DNA from: Micrococcales bacterium
Lineage (GTDB): Bacteria; Actinomycetota; Actinomycetes; Actinomycetales; Microbacteriaceae
Length of the DNA: 64,000 bases
NCBI GenBank assembly: GCA_024639965.1
Contig: JAHEGC010000006.1
Coordinates: 6,796-70,795 of the forward strand
Reading direction: 5' to 3'
Position numbers and translations under genes: made by a program. The notes under the pieces are model-generated. The model did no database searches. It saw nothing but the letters and a program-made list of their open reading frames with translations, and was not told the DNA's origin. Below are positions 8,576 to 19,843 of this stretch, piece by piece (position 1 is the stretch's first letter; the number at the start of each line of letters is the position of its first letter).

Positions 8576-10425
8576 TTCTTGTCCTTGTCCTTCTTCTCCA
8601 CGTCGCCCGAGAGTGCGGCGATGAACGCTTCCTGGGGAACTTCCACGCGTCCGACCATCTTCATGCGCTTCTTTCCCGCCTTCTGCTTCTCGAGAAGCTT
8701 GCGCTTGCGGCTGATGTCACCGCCGTAGCATTTCGCGAGAACGTCCTTGCGCATCGCGCGGATGCTCTCGCGGGCGATGATGCGCGCACCGATTGCGGCC
8801 TGAATTGGAACTTCGAACTGTTGACGAGGGATGAGTTCGCGAAGTCGACCCGTCATCATCACCCCGTAGGCGTAGGCCTTGTCGCGGTGGACAATCGCCG
8901 AGAACGCGTCGACCTGCTCCCCCTGCAACAGGATGTCGACCTTGACCAGGTCGGCCTCTTCCTCGCCGGCGGGCTCGTAATCGAGCGAGGCGTACCCCGC
9001 CGTGCGTGACTTGAGGTTGTCGAAGAAGTCGAAGACGATTTCGCCGAGCGGGATCGTGTACTTGATTTCGACTCGGTCCTCCCCGAGGTAATCCATGCCG
9101 ATGAGCGTTCCGCGACGCGATTGGCAGAGTTCCATGATCGTGCCGACGTAATCCTTGGGCGCCAGCACGGCGGCGCGAACGATGGGCTCACGAACGGACG
9201 AGATTCGTCCGACCGGGTATTCCGACGGGTTCGTCACAACCACGAGCTTGCCGTCATCCGTTGTGACGTTGTAAATGACGCTCGGTGCCGTTGCGATGAG
9301 GTCCAACCCGAATTCGCGCTCGAGACGCTCGGTGATGATCTCGAGGTGCAGCAAGCCGAGGAAGCCGCAGCGGAAACCGAAACCGAGTGCAACCGAGGTT
9401 TCGGGTTCGTACACGAGCGACGCGTCGGACAGCTTGAGCTTGTCGAGCGCCTCGCGAAGTTCGGGGAAGTCGCTGCCGTCGATCGGATAGAGACCGGAGA
9501 ACACCATCGGTTTGGGGTCGGTGTACCCCGGGAGCGCGGCTTTCGCCGGCTTGCCGTGGTTCGTGACCGTGTCGCCCACCTTCGATTGGCGCACGTCCTT
9601 CACGCCCGTGATGAGGTAACCGACCTCGCCCACGCCGAGACCCGCGCTGGGAGTGGGCTCGGGCGAGGACACCCCGATTTCGAGAAGTTCGTGTGTCGCG
9701 CGCGTCGACATCATCTGGATGCGTTCGCGGGGACTCAGCGACCCGTCGATGACACGGACGTAGGTCACGACCCCGCGATAGGCGTCGTAAACGGAGTCGA
9801 AGATCATCGCACGAGCGGGAGCGTCGGCATCGCCCACGGGCGAGGGAATCTTCTCCACCACGCGGTCGAGGAGCGCTTCGACTCCGACGCCGGTCTTGCC
9901 CGACACGCGCATCACATCGTCGGGATCTCCACCGATGAGCGATGCGAGTTCCTTCGCGTACTTCTCCGGGTCGGCCGCGGGCAGGTCAATCTTGTTGAGC
10001 ACGGGGATGATTTCGAGGTCGTTTTCCAGCGCGAGATAGAGGTTCGCGAGAGTCTGAGCCTCGATTCCCTGTGCCGCATCGACGAGCAGGATTGCTCCCT
10101 CACACGCGGCGAGCGACCGTGACACCTCGTAGGTGAAGTCGACGTGGCCGGGAGTGTCGATCATGTTGAGGGCGTAGTCGACGCCGTCAACTTCCCACGG
10201 CATGCGCACCGCCTGGCTCTTGATCGTGATTCCACGCTCGCGTTCAATGTCCATGCGATCGAGGTACTGGGCGCGCATCTCGCGGTCGCCAACGATTCCG
10301 GTGATGCCGAGCATTCGGTCGGCGAGTGTCGATTTGCCGTGATCGATGTGGGCGATGATGCAGAAATTGCGGATGACCGACGGGTCCGTGCGGGACGGAA
10401 CGGGGGGCTTCACGGAACGGGACAT
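8572..10425 (-). CDS. lepA: Elongation factor 4 (LepA)
   Basis: [20 protein letters not shown]...; full-length translational GTPase. Confidence 0.96.
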   Translation of the reverse strand: MSRSVKPPVPSRTDPSVIRNFCIIAHIDHGKSTLADRMLGITGIVGDREMRAQYLDRMDIERERGITIKSQAVRMPWEVDGVDYALNMIDTPGHVDFTYEVSRSLAACEGAILLVDAAQGIEAQTLANLYLALENDLEIIPVLNKIDLPAADPEKYAKELASLIGGDPDDVMRVSGKTGVGVEALLDRVVEKIPSPVGDADAPARAMIFDSVYDAYRGVVTYVRVIDGSLSPRERIQMMSTRATHELLEIGVSSPEPTPSAGLGVGEVGYLITGVKDVRQSKVGDTVTNHGKPAKAALPGYTDPKPMVFSGLYPIDGSDFPELREALDKLKLSDASLVYEPETSVALGFGFRCGFLGLLHLEIITERLEREFGLDLIATAPSVIYNVTTDDGKLVVVTNPSEYPVGRISSVREPIVRAAVLAPKDYVGTIMELCQSRRGTLIGMDYLGEDRVEIKYTIPLGEIVFDFFDNLKSRTAGYASLDYEPAGEEEADLVKVDILLQGEQVDAFSAIVHRDKAYAYGVMMTGRLRELIPRQQFEVPIQAAIGARIIARESIRAMRKDVLAKCYGGDISRKRKLLEKQKAGKKRMKMVGRVEVPQEAFIAALSGDVEKKDKDKK

Positions 10426-10622
10426 CGGGTTCTATTGTTTCACGAACGACGGCCGCCGAAATGCGCGGCGGTGAGTGGGTGTGCGCGCCCGAACCGCTCG
10501 TTTCTGGTAGCGTGGACTTTTGGCTTACGCACTCACGCCCTCTCTCGTGATTGCGGAACGACATCGGGATTCGCTTACCCCATCCCGATTCGACAACCAC
10601 TCATCACATAAGGAATCCATTC

Positions 10623-11069
10623 GTGGCAAACATCAAGTCGCAGATCAAGCGAATCAAGACCAACCTCAAGGCTCAGGAGCGCAACAAGGCGGTCAAGAGC
10701 GAACTCAAGACCGTCATTCGTGCCGCCAAGAAGGCGATCGAATCCGGAGACAAGACCGCGGCCGTCAACGCCGTTGCAGTGGCGACTCGTCGACTCGACA
10801 AAGCCGTCTCCAAGGGCGTCATTCACAAGAACCAGGCAGCCAACCGCAAGTCGGCAATCGCGGGTCAAGCCGCGGCGCTGTCGGGCGACGCGAAGGTAAC
10901 GAAGTCGGCGCCCAAGGCCGCCGCAAAGACCGCCACCAAGGCACCCGCGAAGGCGGCTGCGAAGCCCGCCGCTAAGGCTCCGGCCAAGGCCGCTGCCGCT
11001 AAGCCGGCAACCAAGGTCGCCGCTGCAAAGCCGGCAACCAAGGCCGCACCGAAGAAGTCGGCCGAGTAG
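10623..11069 (+). CDS. rpsT: 30S ribosomal protein S20 with long Lys/Ala/Pro-rich C-terminal extension
   Basis: [30 protein letters not shown]...; start GTG at 10623; tail [26 protein letters not shown]... Confidence 0.92.
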   Translation: MANIKSQIKRIKTNLKAQERNKAVKSELKTVIRAAKKAIESGDKTAAVNAVAVATRRLDKAVSKGVIHKNQAANRKSAIAGQAAALSGDAKVTKSAPKAAAKTATKAPAKAAAKPAAKAPAKAAAAKPATKVAAAKPATKAAPKKSAE

Positions 11070-11089
11070 GTCAACTCACACATCGTTCG

Positions 11090-11115
11090 ATGGCTCCCGG
11101 CTCGCCGGGGGCCAT
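11090..11115. terminator. Hairpin terminator after rpsT
   Basis: ATGGCTCCCGG-CTCG-CCGGGGGCCAT inverted repeat between rpsT and convergent holA. Confidence 0.6.
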
Positions 11116-11121
11116 TGTCGT

Positions 11122-12105
11122 TTAACTGCGAGACGCGATTCGGTCGACCATGCGTTCAACCGCGAATTCGGCGTCACGCCCAGCACCCTTGACCATCGAA
11201 TCTGCTTCGGCGACGGCGAGAATCGCGCGGCCGAGCGTTGGGCCTGTCCAGTTCCGCAACGACCGACGCGCCTTGTCCACCATCCACGGCGGCATTCCCA
11301 AATCCTTAGCGGCATTACCCGCCGAGCCCGTGTAACCACCGACGCGCGCGAGCTGGCGGAGCTTCGCAGCGAACGCCGCGATGAGCGGAACCGGATCGAC
11401 CCCCGACTCAATCGCGTGGCGCAGCAGGCGTAACGCTTCACTCCGATCGCCGTCGATGGCGGCGTCGGCGACGGCGAACGAGGTGACCTCTTCGTGGCCA
11501 CCGTAATAGCGATCCACGAAATCCTTCGAGACGGGCTGTCCCTGTGCGTCACTGGCGATCTGGTCGCAGGCGGCGGCGAGTTCGGAGAGGTTTCCCGCGA
11601 ACGCCCCCACGAGTGCGGCCACGGCGGCTCGGTCCGCCTTGGCGCCGAGACGCGCCAACTCGCCAGCGACAAACTGCTCGCGGTCGGCGTCCTTCTTAAT
11701 CTCGGCACACTCGACCTCGAGTACTCGGTCGTTGCCGCGGAGCGCATCGAGCATGCGTTTACCGCGATTTCCACCAGAGTGCCGAATCATGACGATGACG
11801 TCGTCGGCGATGGAGTCCAGATAGGCGATGGCATCGTCGAGAAACTCGTCGCTCGCCGATTCGCCGTTGATGATGCGGATCATGCGGGGTTCACCGAAGA
11901 GCGACGGGCTCGCGTAATCGAACAACGACTTCGACGCGTAGGCGGCCGCGTCGAGATCGGTGACCTCGAGCTCCGGACTTGCGATGCGGACGCGGTCGCG
12001 CAGTTCGCGAAACACTCGTTCGGCAAGATACGTCTCGGGGCCACTGACGAGTACGACGGGAGATTCACGAACTCCGTGCCACGGCACGACCGAATTTTTC
12101 GCCAC
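11122..12105 (-). CDS. holA: DNA polymerase III subunit delta
   Basis: PVVLVSGPETYLAERVFRELRDRV...; opposite rpsT, downstream of comEC. Confidence 0.88.
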   Translation of the reverse strand: MAKNSVVPWHGVRESPVVLVSGPETYLAERVFRELRDRVRIASPELEVTDLDAAAYASKSLFDYASPSLFGEPRMIRIINGESASDEFLDDAIAYLDSIADDVIVMIRHSGGNRGKRMLDALRGNDRVLEVECAEIKKDADREQFVAGELARLGAKADRAAVAALVGAFAGNLSELAAACDQIASDAQGQPVSKDFVDRYYGGHEEVTSFAVADAAIDGDRSEALRLLRHAIESGVDPVPLIAAFAAKLRQLARVGGYTGSAGNAAKDLGMPPWMVDKARRSLRNWTGPTLGRAILAVAEADSMVKGAGRDAEFAVERMVDRIASRS

Positions 12106-12140
12106 GACCCCTCCTCGACTGCCAGTGTACGGCGAGCCTC

Positions 12141-13979
12141 TCACGACCTTTCCCGCCACACCCGAAGCTCACCGGCGCGGTCACGCGAAATGAGGACAAT
12201 ACCGTTGTGGTCGCTCCGAAGGGCAAGCGTTCCGGTCGACGCGAGCATGTCGAGCGCCTCATCGGTGGGGTGTCCGTAGTCGTTGTCGGCACCAACACCG
12301 ATAAGCCCCACGCTGGAGTGCAGGAGTCGGTAGAGGTTCGGGTCCTGGTCGCGCGACCCGTGGTGACTCACTTTGACAACCGTGGCGGTGGCGAGCGCGC
12401 CCAACCGCAGAAGGCGGGTCTGTTCCGCGGCGGGAAGGTCACCGAGATCGACTCCGTCCACACAGAAGGCATCACACCCCGATCCCGCATCGAATCGCAC
12501 CACGACGCTCGCGGGGTTGCCCGGTTCCACCGGCACCCCGTCGGCGGGCCAGAGAACACTCCAATTCAGGTGACCCAATGCGCCAGCGATCCCTCGGTGA
12601 GCGTCGACGAGTCGCGCACCCGACTCCGTGAGCAGGCGCAGAATGACCTCGTCGGCAATACCGTCAGTCGGCCCGTGCACGACGACGTCGACCTTGCCGT
12701 ACAACGCGCCGATGGCACCGACGTGGTCGATATCGAAGTGCGTCAAGACAAGAAGATCGACGTGATCGACTCCCAGTCGCCCCAGGCACTCGCGAATCGC
12801 CGGCTCATCGCGGCCCACATCGATGAGGGCGACGAGGCCCGAATCGCGAACGAGCACAGCGTCGCCCTGCCCAACATCGCACTGAGCCCACGTCCAGTCT
12901 CGGGGCGCGGTCGACCACGCGAGAACGTTCCCTCCCGCCGTGAGCGACAGCGCGAGCGCCGTGGCTGTTGTGGGAACCCACAACACACGGTTTGGTGCAC
13001 GACCGAGAATCCACAGCGCGAGCCCGATGGAGATGACCGCCCCAAGCACAAAGCCCGCCACACCTGCTGGCCACGGGATTCTCGCGACGGGAAGCGCGGC
13101 GGTGACGCGCGCGATTGCCGCAACAACCGAAGCGAACAGCCAACCGACCCCGGCGAAACCCGTCGACAACCACGGCAGCGGTGCCGTGATGAGGGCGAGC
13201 AACCCGGCGATCGTCGCAACGGGCACAAGAGGGTCGGCGAGTGCGTTGGCGATGACGCCGTAGGTCGGCACGTAAGGCGCGAGCAGGAACACGATGGGCT
13301 GACAGGCGATGCTCGCTGACAGGGGAACCGCCAACACCGTCGCGAGCCACCGAGGGAGACGAGCGGCGAGACGCTCGCTGAGCGGACGGGCCAGCACGAG
13401 AAGACCGAGAGTTGCGGCGACAGAGAGTGCGAAGCCCACCGAATGTGACAACGCGGGGTCGAGCGCGAGACACCCGAGAACGGCGAGGCAGAGGAGTGTG
13501 ACTCCCGCGATCGAGGTGCCGATGGCGAGCGTCGCGAGTGCGATGAGAGCCATGGCGCTTGCGCGCAGGACACTCGGCTCACCACCAACCAAAACTACGA
13601 ACCCCACGAGCGAGGCCGCGGCGAGACCGATGCGCCACCACAGGCCAAGACCGACGAGCGCCGCCAGACCAAACACGAGTCCGGTGACGACCGCGCAATT
13701 CGATCCGCTCACTGCCATGAGGTGCGTGAGCGAGCTGACGCGCATCGCGTCGGCGAGTGATTCGGAAACGGCCGAGGTGTCCCCCACAACCAGTCCGGGC
13801 AATAACGCTCCGCCGTCGCCGCCGAATCGGGCGGCGCTGGACGCGAACGACGTTCGAATCGACGCGACCCACGGGCTCGCCGCGTCCATTGAAGGGCGAT
13901 ATTCCGACTCGCCCGTTACAAACCAGGCGGCGACCCAGGCCATCGCCGTCGCCCCCGTGAGGACGGGCCAACGGCTCAC
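12141..13979 (-). CDS. comEC: ComEC/Rec2 family competence protein
   Basis: LTHLMAVSGSNCAVV motif plus C-terminal metallo-beta-lactamase domain (LTHFDIDHVGAI). Confidence 0.9.
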   Translation of the reverse strand: MSRWPVLTGATAMAWVAAWFVTGESEYRPSMDAASPWVASIRTSFASSAARFGGDGGALLPGLVVGDTSAVSESLADAMRVSSLTHLMAVSGSNCAVVTGLVFGLAALVGLGLWWRIGLAAASLVGFVVLVGGEPSVLRASAMALIALATLAIGTSIAGVTLLCLAVLGCLALDPALSHSVGFALSVAATLGLLVLARPLSERLAARLPRWLATVLAVPLSASIACQPIVFLLAPYVPTYGVIANALADPLVPVATIAGLLALITAPLPWLSTGFAGVGWLFASVVAAIARVTAALPVARIPWPAGVAGFVLGAVISIGLALWILGRAPNRVLWVPTTATALALSLTAGGNVLAWSTAPRDWTWAQCDVGQGDAVLVRDSGLVALIDVGRDEPAIRECLGRLGVDHVDLLVLTHFDIDHVGAIGALYGKVDVVVHGPTDGIADEVILRLLTESGARLVDAHRGIAGALGHLNWSVLWPADGVPVEPGNPASVVVRFDAGSGCDAFCVDGVDLGDLPAAEQTRLLRLGALATATVVKVSHHGSRDQDPNLYRLLHSSVGLIGVGADNDYGHPTDEALDMLASTGTLALRSDHNGIVLISRDRAGELRVWRERS

Positions 13980-14569
13980 AGGGTGAGGTGGTCGCGCATA
14001 CCGTCAAGGGTGAGTTGGCCGATGCCCGGAACATCGAGAAGCGCGTCGACGGAGGGAAACGGACCGTTGTCGTCCCGGTAAGCGACGATGCGTTCGGCGA
14101 GGGCGGGGCCTATTCGCGGTAGCCCCTCGAGGTCGGCCGTCGTCGCGCGGTTGATGTTGATGCGATTGTTCGTCGATGCCGGGGACGTGCCGCCCGCTCT
14201 ACCCATTTCGCCGACGAGAATCTGCTCGCCGTCGTCGACGATCCGAGCGAGGTTGAGGGAGGCGGGGTCGGCCGAGTCGCTCAACCCGCCGGCGAGATCG
14301 ATTGCGTCGAGCACCCGTGAACCGCTCGGCAGTTCGTAGACACCGGGCGCGGCTACCGCCCCCACCACCTGCACGATGAGTGTGGCGGCGGGCGCCGCGG
14401 TGGGAACGATCGCGTTGGCGTCGACTGCGATGTCACCCGCACCGCTCGTTGCATTCGACCACACGGCGCCCGTCAGGGCGATGAGAACGACGCCCCCCGC
14501 AGCGGCGAACGCCAACTTCTTTCGAGACGGCTTTTCCGTCGACGCGATTGCGGTGTACCACTCGGCCAT
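13976..14569 (-). CDS. comEA: ComEA family helix-hairpin-helix DNA-binding protein
   Basis: SLBB-like VVGAVAAPGVYELPSGSRVLDAI plus HhH ININRATTADLEGLPRIGPALAERIV. Confidence 0.9.
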   Translation of the reverse strand: MAEWYTAIASTEKPSRKKLAFAAAGGVVLIALTGAVWSNATSGAGDIAVDANAIVPTAAPAATLIVQVVGAVAAPGVYELPSGSRVLDAIDLAGGLSDSADPASLNLARIVDDGEQILVGEMGRAGGTSPASTNNRININRATTADLEGLPRIGPALAERIVAYRDDNGPFPSVDALLDVPGIGQLTLDGMRDHLTL

Positions 14570-14628
14570 TCCGCCACGTTAGGCGAGTGGCCGAAGCCAC
14601 GGAGCAACCGCGGAAAAGTTGTGGAGAA

Positions 14629-17106
14629 CTAGTCGGAGACGACGATGTTGACGAGTTTCGGGGGACGCACGATCGTCTGGCGAATCGTCTTCCCCGCAAG
14701 TGAACTCTCGACCGCCGCGAGAGCGAGCGCGGAGAGTTCCTCCTCGGTGATCGACGTCGCCACCTCGAGCCGTTCCTTGACCTTGCCGTTGATTTGCACG
14801 ATCGCGGTGACCGAATCCTCGACGAGGAACGCCGGGTCGGCCTCGGGGAACTTCTGGAGACCCACGAATCGTTCGTGACCGAGCATCGACCACATGTCCT
14901 CGGCGACATGAGGAGCGAACATCGACAACGCCAACGCGACGACTTCGGCCGCCTCGCGAACCGCACCGTCGGCAGCACCCGCTCCGGTGTCGATTTCCTT
15001 GCGAAGGTGATTCACCACATCCATGAGTCGCGCGACGACGACGTTGAACTTGTAAGCCTCGATCAGTGGCGCGATGTCGGCGAGGAACCGGTGGGTCACA
15101 CGGCGAAGAGCAGGGGAACCGGTCGCGGCGTCTGCACCGACCGAACTCGTCACGTCGTGTGCGACGCGCCACGCGCGGGCGAGGAACTTGTGTGAACCGG
15201 TGACGGACACGTCGGCCCAGTCGATGTCGTCCTCGGGAGGTCCGGCGAACGCCATGGTGAGTCGAACGGCGTCGACGCCGAACTTGTCAAGCTCTTCACC
15301 GAAGAAGACGATGTTGCCCTTGGACTTCGACATCTTCGACCCGTCGAGAATGACCATCCCCTGGTTGAGGAGTGCGGAGAAGGGCTCGTCGAAGTTGATG
15401 TGTCCGAGATCGAAGAGGACTTTGGTGATAAAGCGCGCGTACAGCAGGTGGAGGATCGCGTGTTCGACGCCACCGACGTATTGGTCGACAGGCGCCCACG
15501 CCTTGACCTGCTCGGGATCAAACGCACGCGTTGTATCTCTGGGCGACAGGAAGCGAAGGAAATACCACGACGAATCAACAAACGTGTCCATCGTGTCGGC
15601 GTCGCGGGTGGCTGCGCTGCCGTCACGCGGGTCGGGAACGTTGACCCACTCCTCGGCCGCGCCGAGCGGCGAGGAACCCTTGGGACGCAAATCGAGCCCC
15701 TCGGTCGGCGGCAACTCGACGGGAAGGTCGGCGAGGTCCACGGGGATCTCGGCTCCGTCGGCTCCGTGAATGATCGGGATGGGCGTTCCCCAATAGCGCT
15801 GACGTGAGATGAGCCAGTCGCGAAGGCGATAGGTAATCGCACCTTTACCCGCACCAATCGATTCAAGTCGCTCGATCGCCGCGGCGATCGCGTCGGCCTT
15901 GTTGAGCCCGTCGAGGAAGTCGGAGTTGATGTGGGGGCCGTCGCCCGTCGTCGCGACGCCGGACTGCGCGGGGTCGTTGGGCTCATCCGACGCAACATCG
16001 ACGACGACGCGCACGGGAAGGTCGTACTTTCTGGCGAAATCGAGGTCGCGCTGGTCGTGCGCGGGGACCGCCATGATCGCGCCAGAGCCGTAATCTGCGA
16101 GCACGTAATCGGCGACCCACACCGGCACCGACTCGCCGTTGAGGGGGTTAATGGCGTTCACCCCGAGCGAGACGCCCGTCTTGGTGCGCGTGGCATCCTG
16201 ACGCTCGATTTCCGTTTTCTTCTGCACCTCGGTGAGGTATTCGGCGAATTGCTGGCGAACGATCGGATCGGCTCCGGCTGCGAGTTCGCTCGCGAGATCC
16301 GAGTCGGGTGCAACGACCATGAAGGTTGCCCCGAACAACGTGTCGGGTCTCGTTGTGAACACGGGGATGGCGCGGCCGGTGCCCTCCACCGTGAAGGTGA
16401 CTTCGGCGCCGCGCGACTTTCCGATCCAGTTGCGTTGCATCGTGAGGACCTTGGCGGGCCAGGTGTTTTCGAGTCGATCGAGATCGGCGAGGAGTCTCTC
16501 CGCGTAATCGGTGATGCGGAAGTACCACTGGGTTAGCTTCTTCTTGACGACGACGGCGCCGCTTCGATCACTCGTTCCGTCGGGCAGGACTTGCTCGTTC
16601 GCAAGCACGGTCTGATCGACCGGGTCCCAGTTGACCCAGGAATCCTTGCGGTACGCAAGCCCCTTCGAATAGAGCTCGAGGAACAGCCATTGGTTCCACT
16701 TGTAATACTCGGGGTCCGACGTGTGAAGTACACGGCTCCAATCGAACGACGCCGCGTACCGCTTCATCGAGGCGCGCTGCTGAGCGATGTTGTCGTAAGT
16801 CCAGTCGCGGGGGTTCACACCGCGTTTGATCGCCGCGTTTTCCGCGGGGAGACCGAATGAGTCCCACCCGATCGGGTGGAGCACGCGATAGCCGCGCAGA
16901 CGCCAGTATCGCGCGAGAACGTCACCGAGCGCGTAGACCTCGGCGTGCCCCATGTGAAGGTCACCCGACGGGTACGGAAACATGTCGAGAATGTACTTGT
17001 GTGGCCGCGAATCGACGGTGTCAGGCACGTCGAACGGTCGCTCGGCCTCCCAGACCGGCGCCCACTTCGCCTCGATTCGGCGAAAGTCGTACTCGTTCTC
17101 GTCCAC
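14629..17106 (-). CDS. leuS: Leucyl-tRNA synthetase
   Basis: [16 protein letters not shown] and KMSKSKGN motifs. Confidence 0.95.
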   Translation of the reverse strand: MDENEYDFRRIEAKWAPVWEAERPFDVPDTVDSRPHKYILDMFPYPSGDLHMGHAEVYALGDVLARYWRLRGYRVLHPIGWDSFGLPAENAAIKRGVNPRDWTYDNIAQQRASMKRYAASFDWSRVLHTSDPEYYKWNQWLFLELYSKGLAYRKDSWVNWDPVDQTVLANEQVLPDGTSDRSGAVVVKKKLTQWYFRITDYAERLLADLDRLENTWPAKVLTMQRNWIGKSRGAEVTFTVEGTGRAIPVFTTRPDTLFGATFMVVAPDSDLASELAAGADPIVRQQFAEYLTEVQKKTEIERQDATRTKTGVSLGVNAINPLNGESVPVWVADYVLADYGSGAIMAVPAHDQRDLDFARKYDLPVRVVVDVASDEPNDPAQSGVATTGDGPHINSDFLDGLNKADAIAAAIERLESIGAGKGAITYRLRDWLISRQRYWGTPIPIIHGADGAEIPVDLADLPVELPPTEGLDLRPKGSSPLGAAEEWVNVPDPRDGSAATRDADTMDTFVDSSWYFLRFLSPRDTTRAFDPEQVKAWAPVDQYVGGVEHAILHLLYARFITKVLFDLGHINFDEPFSALLNQGMVILDGSKMSKSKGNIVFFGEELDKFGVDAVRLTMAFAGPPEDDIDWADVSVTGSHKFLARAWRVAHDVTSSVGADAATGSPALRRVTHRFLADIAPLIEAYKFNVVVARLMDVVNHLRKEIDTGAGAADGAVREAAEVVALALSMFAPHVAEDMWSMLGHERFVGLQKFPEADPAFLVEDSVTAIVQINGKVKERLEVATSITEEELSALALAAVESSLAGKTIRQTIVRPPKLVNIVVSD

Positions 17107-17147
17107 GAATCCCCTCACACACTCGCGCACAGACGCGCGAATTCAGT

Positions 17148-18428
17148 CTATTCCGTGTAGAGGTAGGGATTCGGCGATGCGCCGAGCACGCGGAGCAGAG
17201 CTGCCGCCTTCACCCCGACCTCGGTGATTTCGGCATCGGGGATTGAATCGGCAGTGATGCCACCACCCACCCCGATGTGGGCGCCCTCGTCATCGACAAC
17301 GATGGTTCGAATTGTCATCGCGAGCGTGAGGTCGCCCGCTCCCCCGTAACCGAATACGCCCGCGTAGATTCCGCGTTCCCCCGTTTCGAGTCGCCCGAGA
17401 ATTTCCACCGCTCGCAGTTTGGGTGCACCCGTCATCGAGCCGGCGGGGAAAAGCGCTCGGGCCGCATCGGCGGCGGAACTTCCTTCCGCGAGTTGCCCGG
17501 TGACCGTTGAGACGAGCTGGTGCACGGTCGAATAGGTCTCGATCTCGTGAAGCGCACTCACCGCGACCGTTCCATCGGCACACACCTTGGAGAGGTCGTT
17601 TCGGCACAGGTCGACGATCATGAGATTTTCGGCGCGCTCCTTGTCCGATTCCTGCAGCTCCCGTCGAAGCACGAAGTCTTCGGCGGGGTCGGTGGATCGA
17701 GGTCTCGTGCCTTTGATCGGGCTCGTGCTGGCCCTATCCCCTCGGACGGTGAGGAACGACTCGGGCGACGCGGAGAGGAGCACCACTCCGCTCGCACGAA
17801 GGTACGCACCGTAACGGGTGGGCGCCACGTCGCGCAGGGCGAGGTACGTGTCGATCGGATCGATTTCACCCGACACGTCAACGCGCGTGGTGAGACACAG
17901 TTGGTACGCGTCACCGTCACGAATGTGGGTGAGGCACGCGTCGATGAAACCTGAGTATCGCGCGGGAGAGTCACGCCAAATTGCCTCGCGTGGCGGCGGA
18001 TCGCGCCGTGGTTCGACGACGACGCCCTCGAGTGCCGTGACCATCGCGATGAGTGCGCGGAATTCGGCGTCGTCCTCCCGGGCGATGACGGAGACTTCGT
18101 TGTCACGGTGATCGATCTCGATCGCGTGGGTGACATCGAGCACCGCCACGCGGGGGTCGCGACTCAGTCCGACAGCGACACCGAGCGTGCGCTCACGCTC
18201 CCCGTAGGAAGCCCATCCGACTCGGGAGACGGGAAAGGGCACTTCCGATGCGAGCTCGCTGAAACCGTCGGTGGTAGGGATGGGCTTACCGACGCCGAGG
18301 TAGGAAATCGTCGAACCGAGAGAATCGTCGAGCCAGAACCCTCCGTCGTGCCCGGCGACAATCTCCCGAAAGAGCAACGCCGGGTCAAATTTGCCTCCGA
18401 CGACGTGCCGCGCGTACTCGCCTGCCAT
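17148..18428 (-). CDS. pabB: Anthranilate/aminodeoxychorismate synthase component I
   Basis: SPIKGTRPR, LMIVDLCRNDLSKV, GSMTGAPKLRAVEIL motifs; adjacent to a PabC-like gene. Confidence 0.85.
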   Translation of the reverse strand: MAGEYARHVVGGKFDPALLFREIVAGHDGGFWLDDSLGSTISYLGVGKPIPTTDGFSELASEVPFPVSRVGWASYGERERTLGVAVGLSRDPRVAVLDVTHAIEIDHRDNEVSVIAREDDAEFRALIAMVTALEGVVVEPRRDPPPREAIWRDSPARYSGFIDACLTHIRDGDAYQLCLTTRVDVSGEIDPIDTYLALRDVAPTRYGAYLRASGVVLLSASPESFLTVRGDRASTSPIKGTRPRSTDPAEDFVLRRELQESDKERAENLMIVDLCRNDLSKVCADGTVAVSALHEIETYSTVHQLVSTVTGQLAEGSSAADAARALFPAGSMTGAPKLRAVEILGRLETGERGIYAGVFGYGGAGDLTLAMTIRTIVVDDEGAHIGVGGGITADSIPDAEITEVGVKAAALLRVLGASPNPYLYTE

Positions 18429-18440
18429 AGCCTTTACTCT

Positions 18441-19214
18441 ATGGGCGATTCGCGTGTGTTCCGGTGGTCGGCGGGCGCTCTCGCCGAGGAAGATTGGTGC
18501 GACCCGCACGCGGGGAGGGTGCGCGTTGCGGATTCGTTTCTCGCGGTCGACGGAGCGGTCGTTGCCCTCGACGACCACCTCCAGCGTTTTGGGCGGTCGC
18601 TGGGCCGAGTCGCTCCCGAGTTGGATGCCGAGAAATTTGCGCGTGACGCCCTCGCACTTCTTCCGCGCGCCGGTCGCTGGTTTCCCCGCCTCGAAGCGAT
18701 CGATTACGGCGATGGCACGCTCCTCCGTTTCCATCTTCGACCCGCCCCGGAACCGCTCACCGAGGTGACCCTCGCCACATCGAGCCACGACCCGAGAACC
18801 GACCCGGGGACAAAAGGTCCGGACCTTCTCGCACTCGGTGCGCTTCGCCGCGAGTTCGATTGCGGTGAGGCGATTCTGCTCGACAACGGCAACATCGCCG
18901 AAGGCGCCTGGTCGAGCATTCTGTGGTGGGTAGACGACAGAATTCACGTTGTCGCAGGGGACATCCCGCGCCTCGACAGCGTCACCGAACGCGCGCTCCG
19001 CAGACACGCAGCATTCATTGGGGCACCCGTGTTCGAAACTCGGGCGACCCCCGATGACCTCGATGGCGCCGAAGTGTGGATTCTTTCCGCGTTGCACGGA
19101 ATTCGTGTGGCGACGGAGTGGCGCAACGGACCGTCGCTTCACGCTGAACCGGGTCGCGTCGAATATTGGCGCCAACAGTACGTCAATCAGCGAACGGTAC
19201 TCTCGACACCATGA
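18441..19214 (+). CDS. pabC: Class IV aminotransferase, aminodeoxychorismate lyase-like
   Basis: TKGPDLLALGALRREF...EAILLDNGNIAEGAWSSILWW typical of the BCAT/ADCL fold; divergent from pabB. Confidence 0.8.
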   Translation: MGDSRVFRWSAGALAEEDWCDPHAGRVRVADSFLAVDGAVVALDDHLQRFGRSLGRVAPELDAEKFARDALALLPRAGRWFPRLEAIDYGDGTLLRFHLRPAPEPLTEVTLATSSHDPRTDPGTKGPDLLALGALRREFDCGEAILLDNGNIAEGAWSSILWWVDDRIHVVAGDIPRLDSVTERALRRHAAFIGAPVFETRATPDDLDGAEVWILSALHGIRVATEWRNGPSLHAEPGRVEYWRQQYVNQRTVLSTP

Positions 19215-19843
19215 ACACTTTTCTTGATTGGTTCCTCAGCGGAGTGGGTGCGGTCGATCCGATCCTCCGCATTGGGCTGGCTGGGCTCGCCATCCTTCTC
19301 GAGACGAGCGTGCTCATCGGTCTTGTCATCCCCGGCGACACCGTCGTACTCGTCGCCGCAACGGGAACTCAATCGACCGGTGAATATATCGGGTTGATTG
19401 CGACGATCGTTGTTGGCGCACTCATCGGGGAATCGATTGGATTTGCCCTCGGTCACTGGTTCGGGCCAGCAATTCAACATTCCCGGCTCGGAAAATGGAT
19501 TGGCCACAAAAACTGGACCGCGGCCGAGCGGTTCCTCGAGCATCGTGGCGGCTGGGCAATCTTCCTCTCGCGCTTCTTGCCCGTTTTACACAGCATCGTT
19601 CCGCTCACGGCCGGCATCACGGGCATGCACTATCGCCGATTCATCGCGTGGACCGCGCCGGCGTGCCTCATCTGGTCGGCGGTGTACGTAACCGTCGGAC
19701 GATCGGCTGCTCTCACCTACGAGCAACTCAATCAGAGCCTGCACTTCGCCGGCTACCTGTTCGTCGGAATCATCCTGCTGTTCATCGTCATCATGGCCTT
19801 CGTCAAGAAAGCACTGGGGCGCTACACCCCGAACGACGACTAG
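19211..19843 (+). CDS. DedA family membrane protein
   Basis: ETSVLIGLVIPGDTVVL...FLSRFLPVLHSIVPLTAGITGM; ATGA overlap with upstream gene. Confidence 0.9.
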   Translation: MNTFLDWFLSGVGAVDPILRIGLAGLAILLETSVLIGLVIPGDTVVLVAATGTQSTGEYIGLIATIVVGALIGESIGFALGHWFGPAIQHSRLGKWIGHKNWTAAERFLEHRGGWAIFLSRFLPVLHSIVPLTAGITGMHYRRFIAWTAPACLIWSAVYVTVGRSAALTYEQLNQSLHFAGYLFVGIILLFIVIMAFVKKALGRYTPNDD

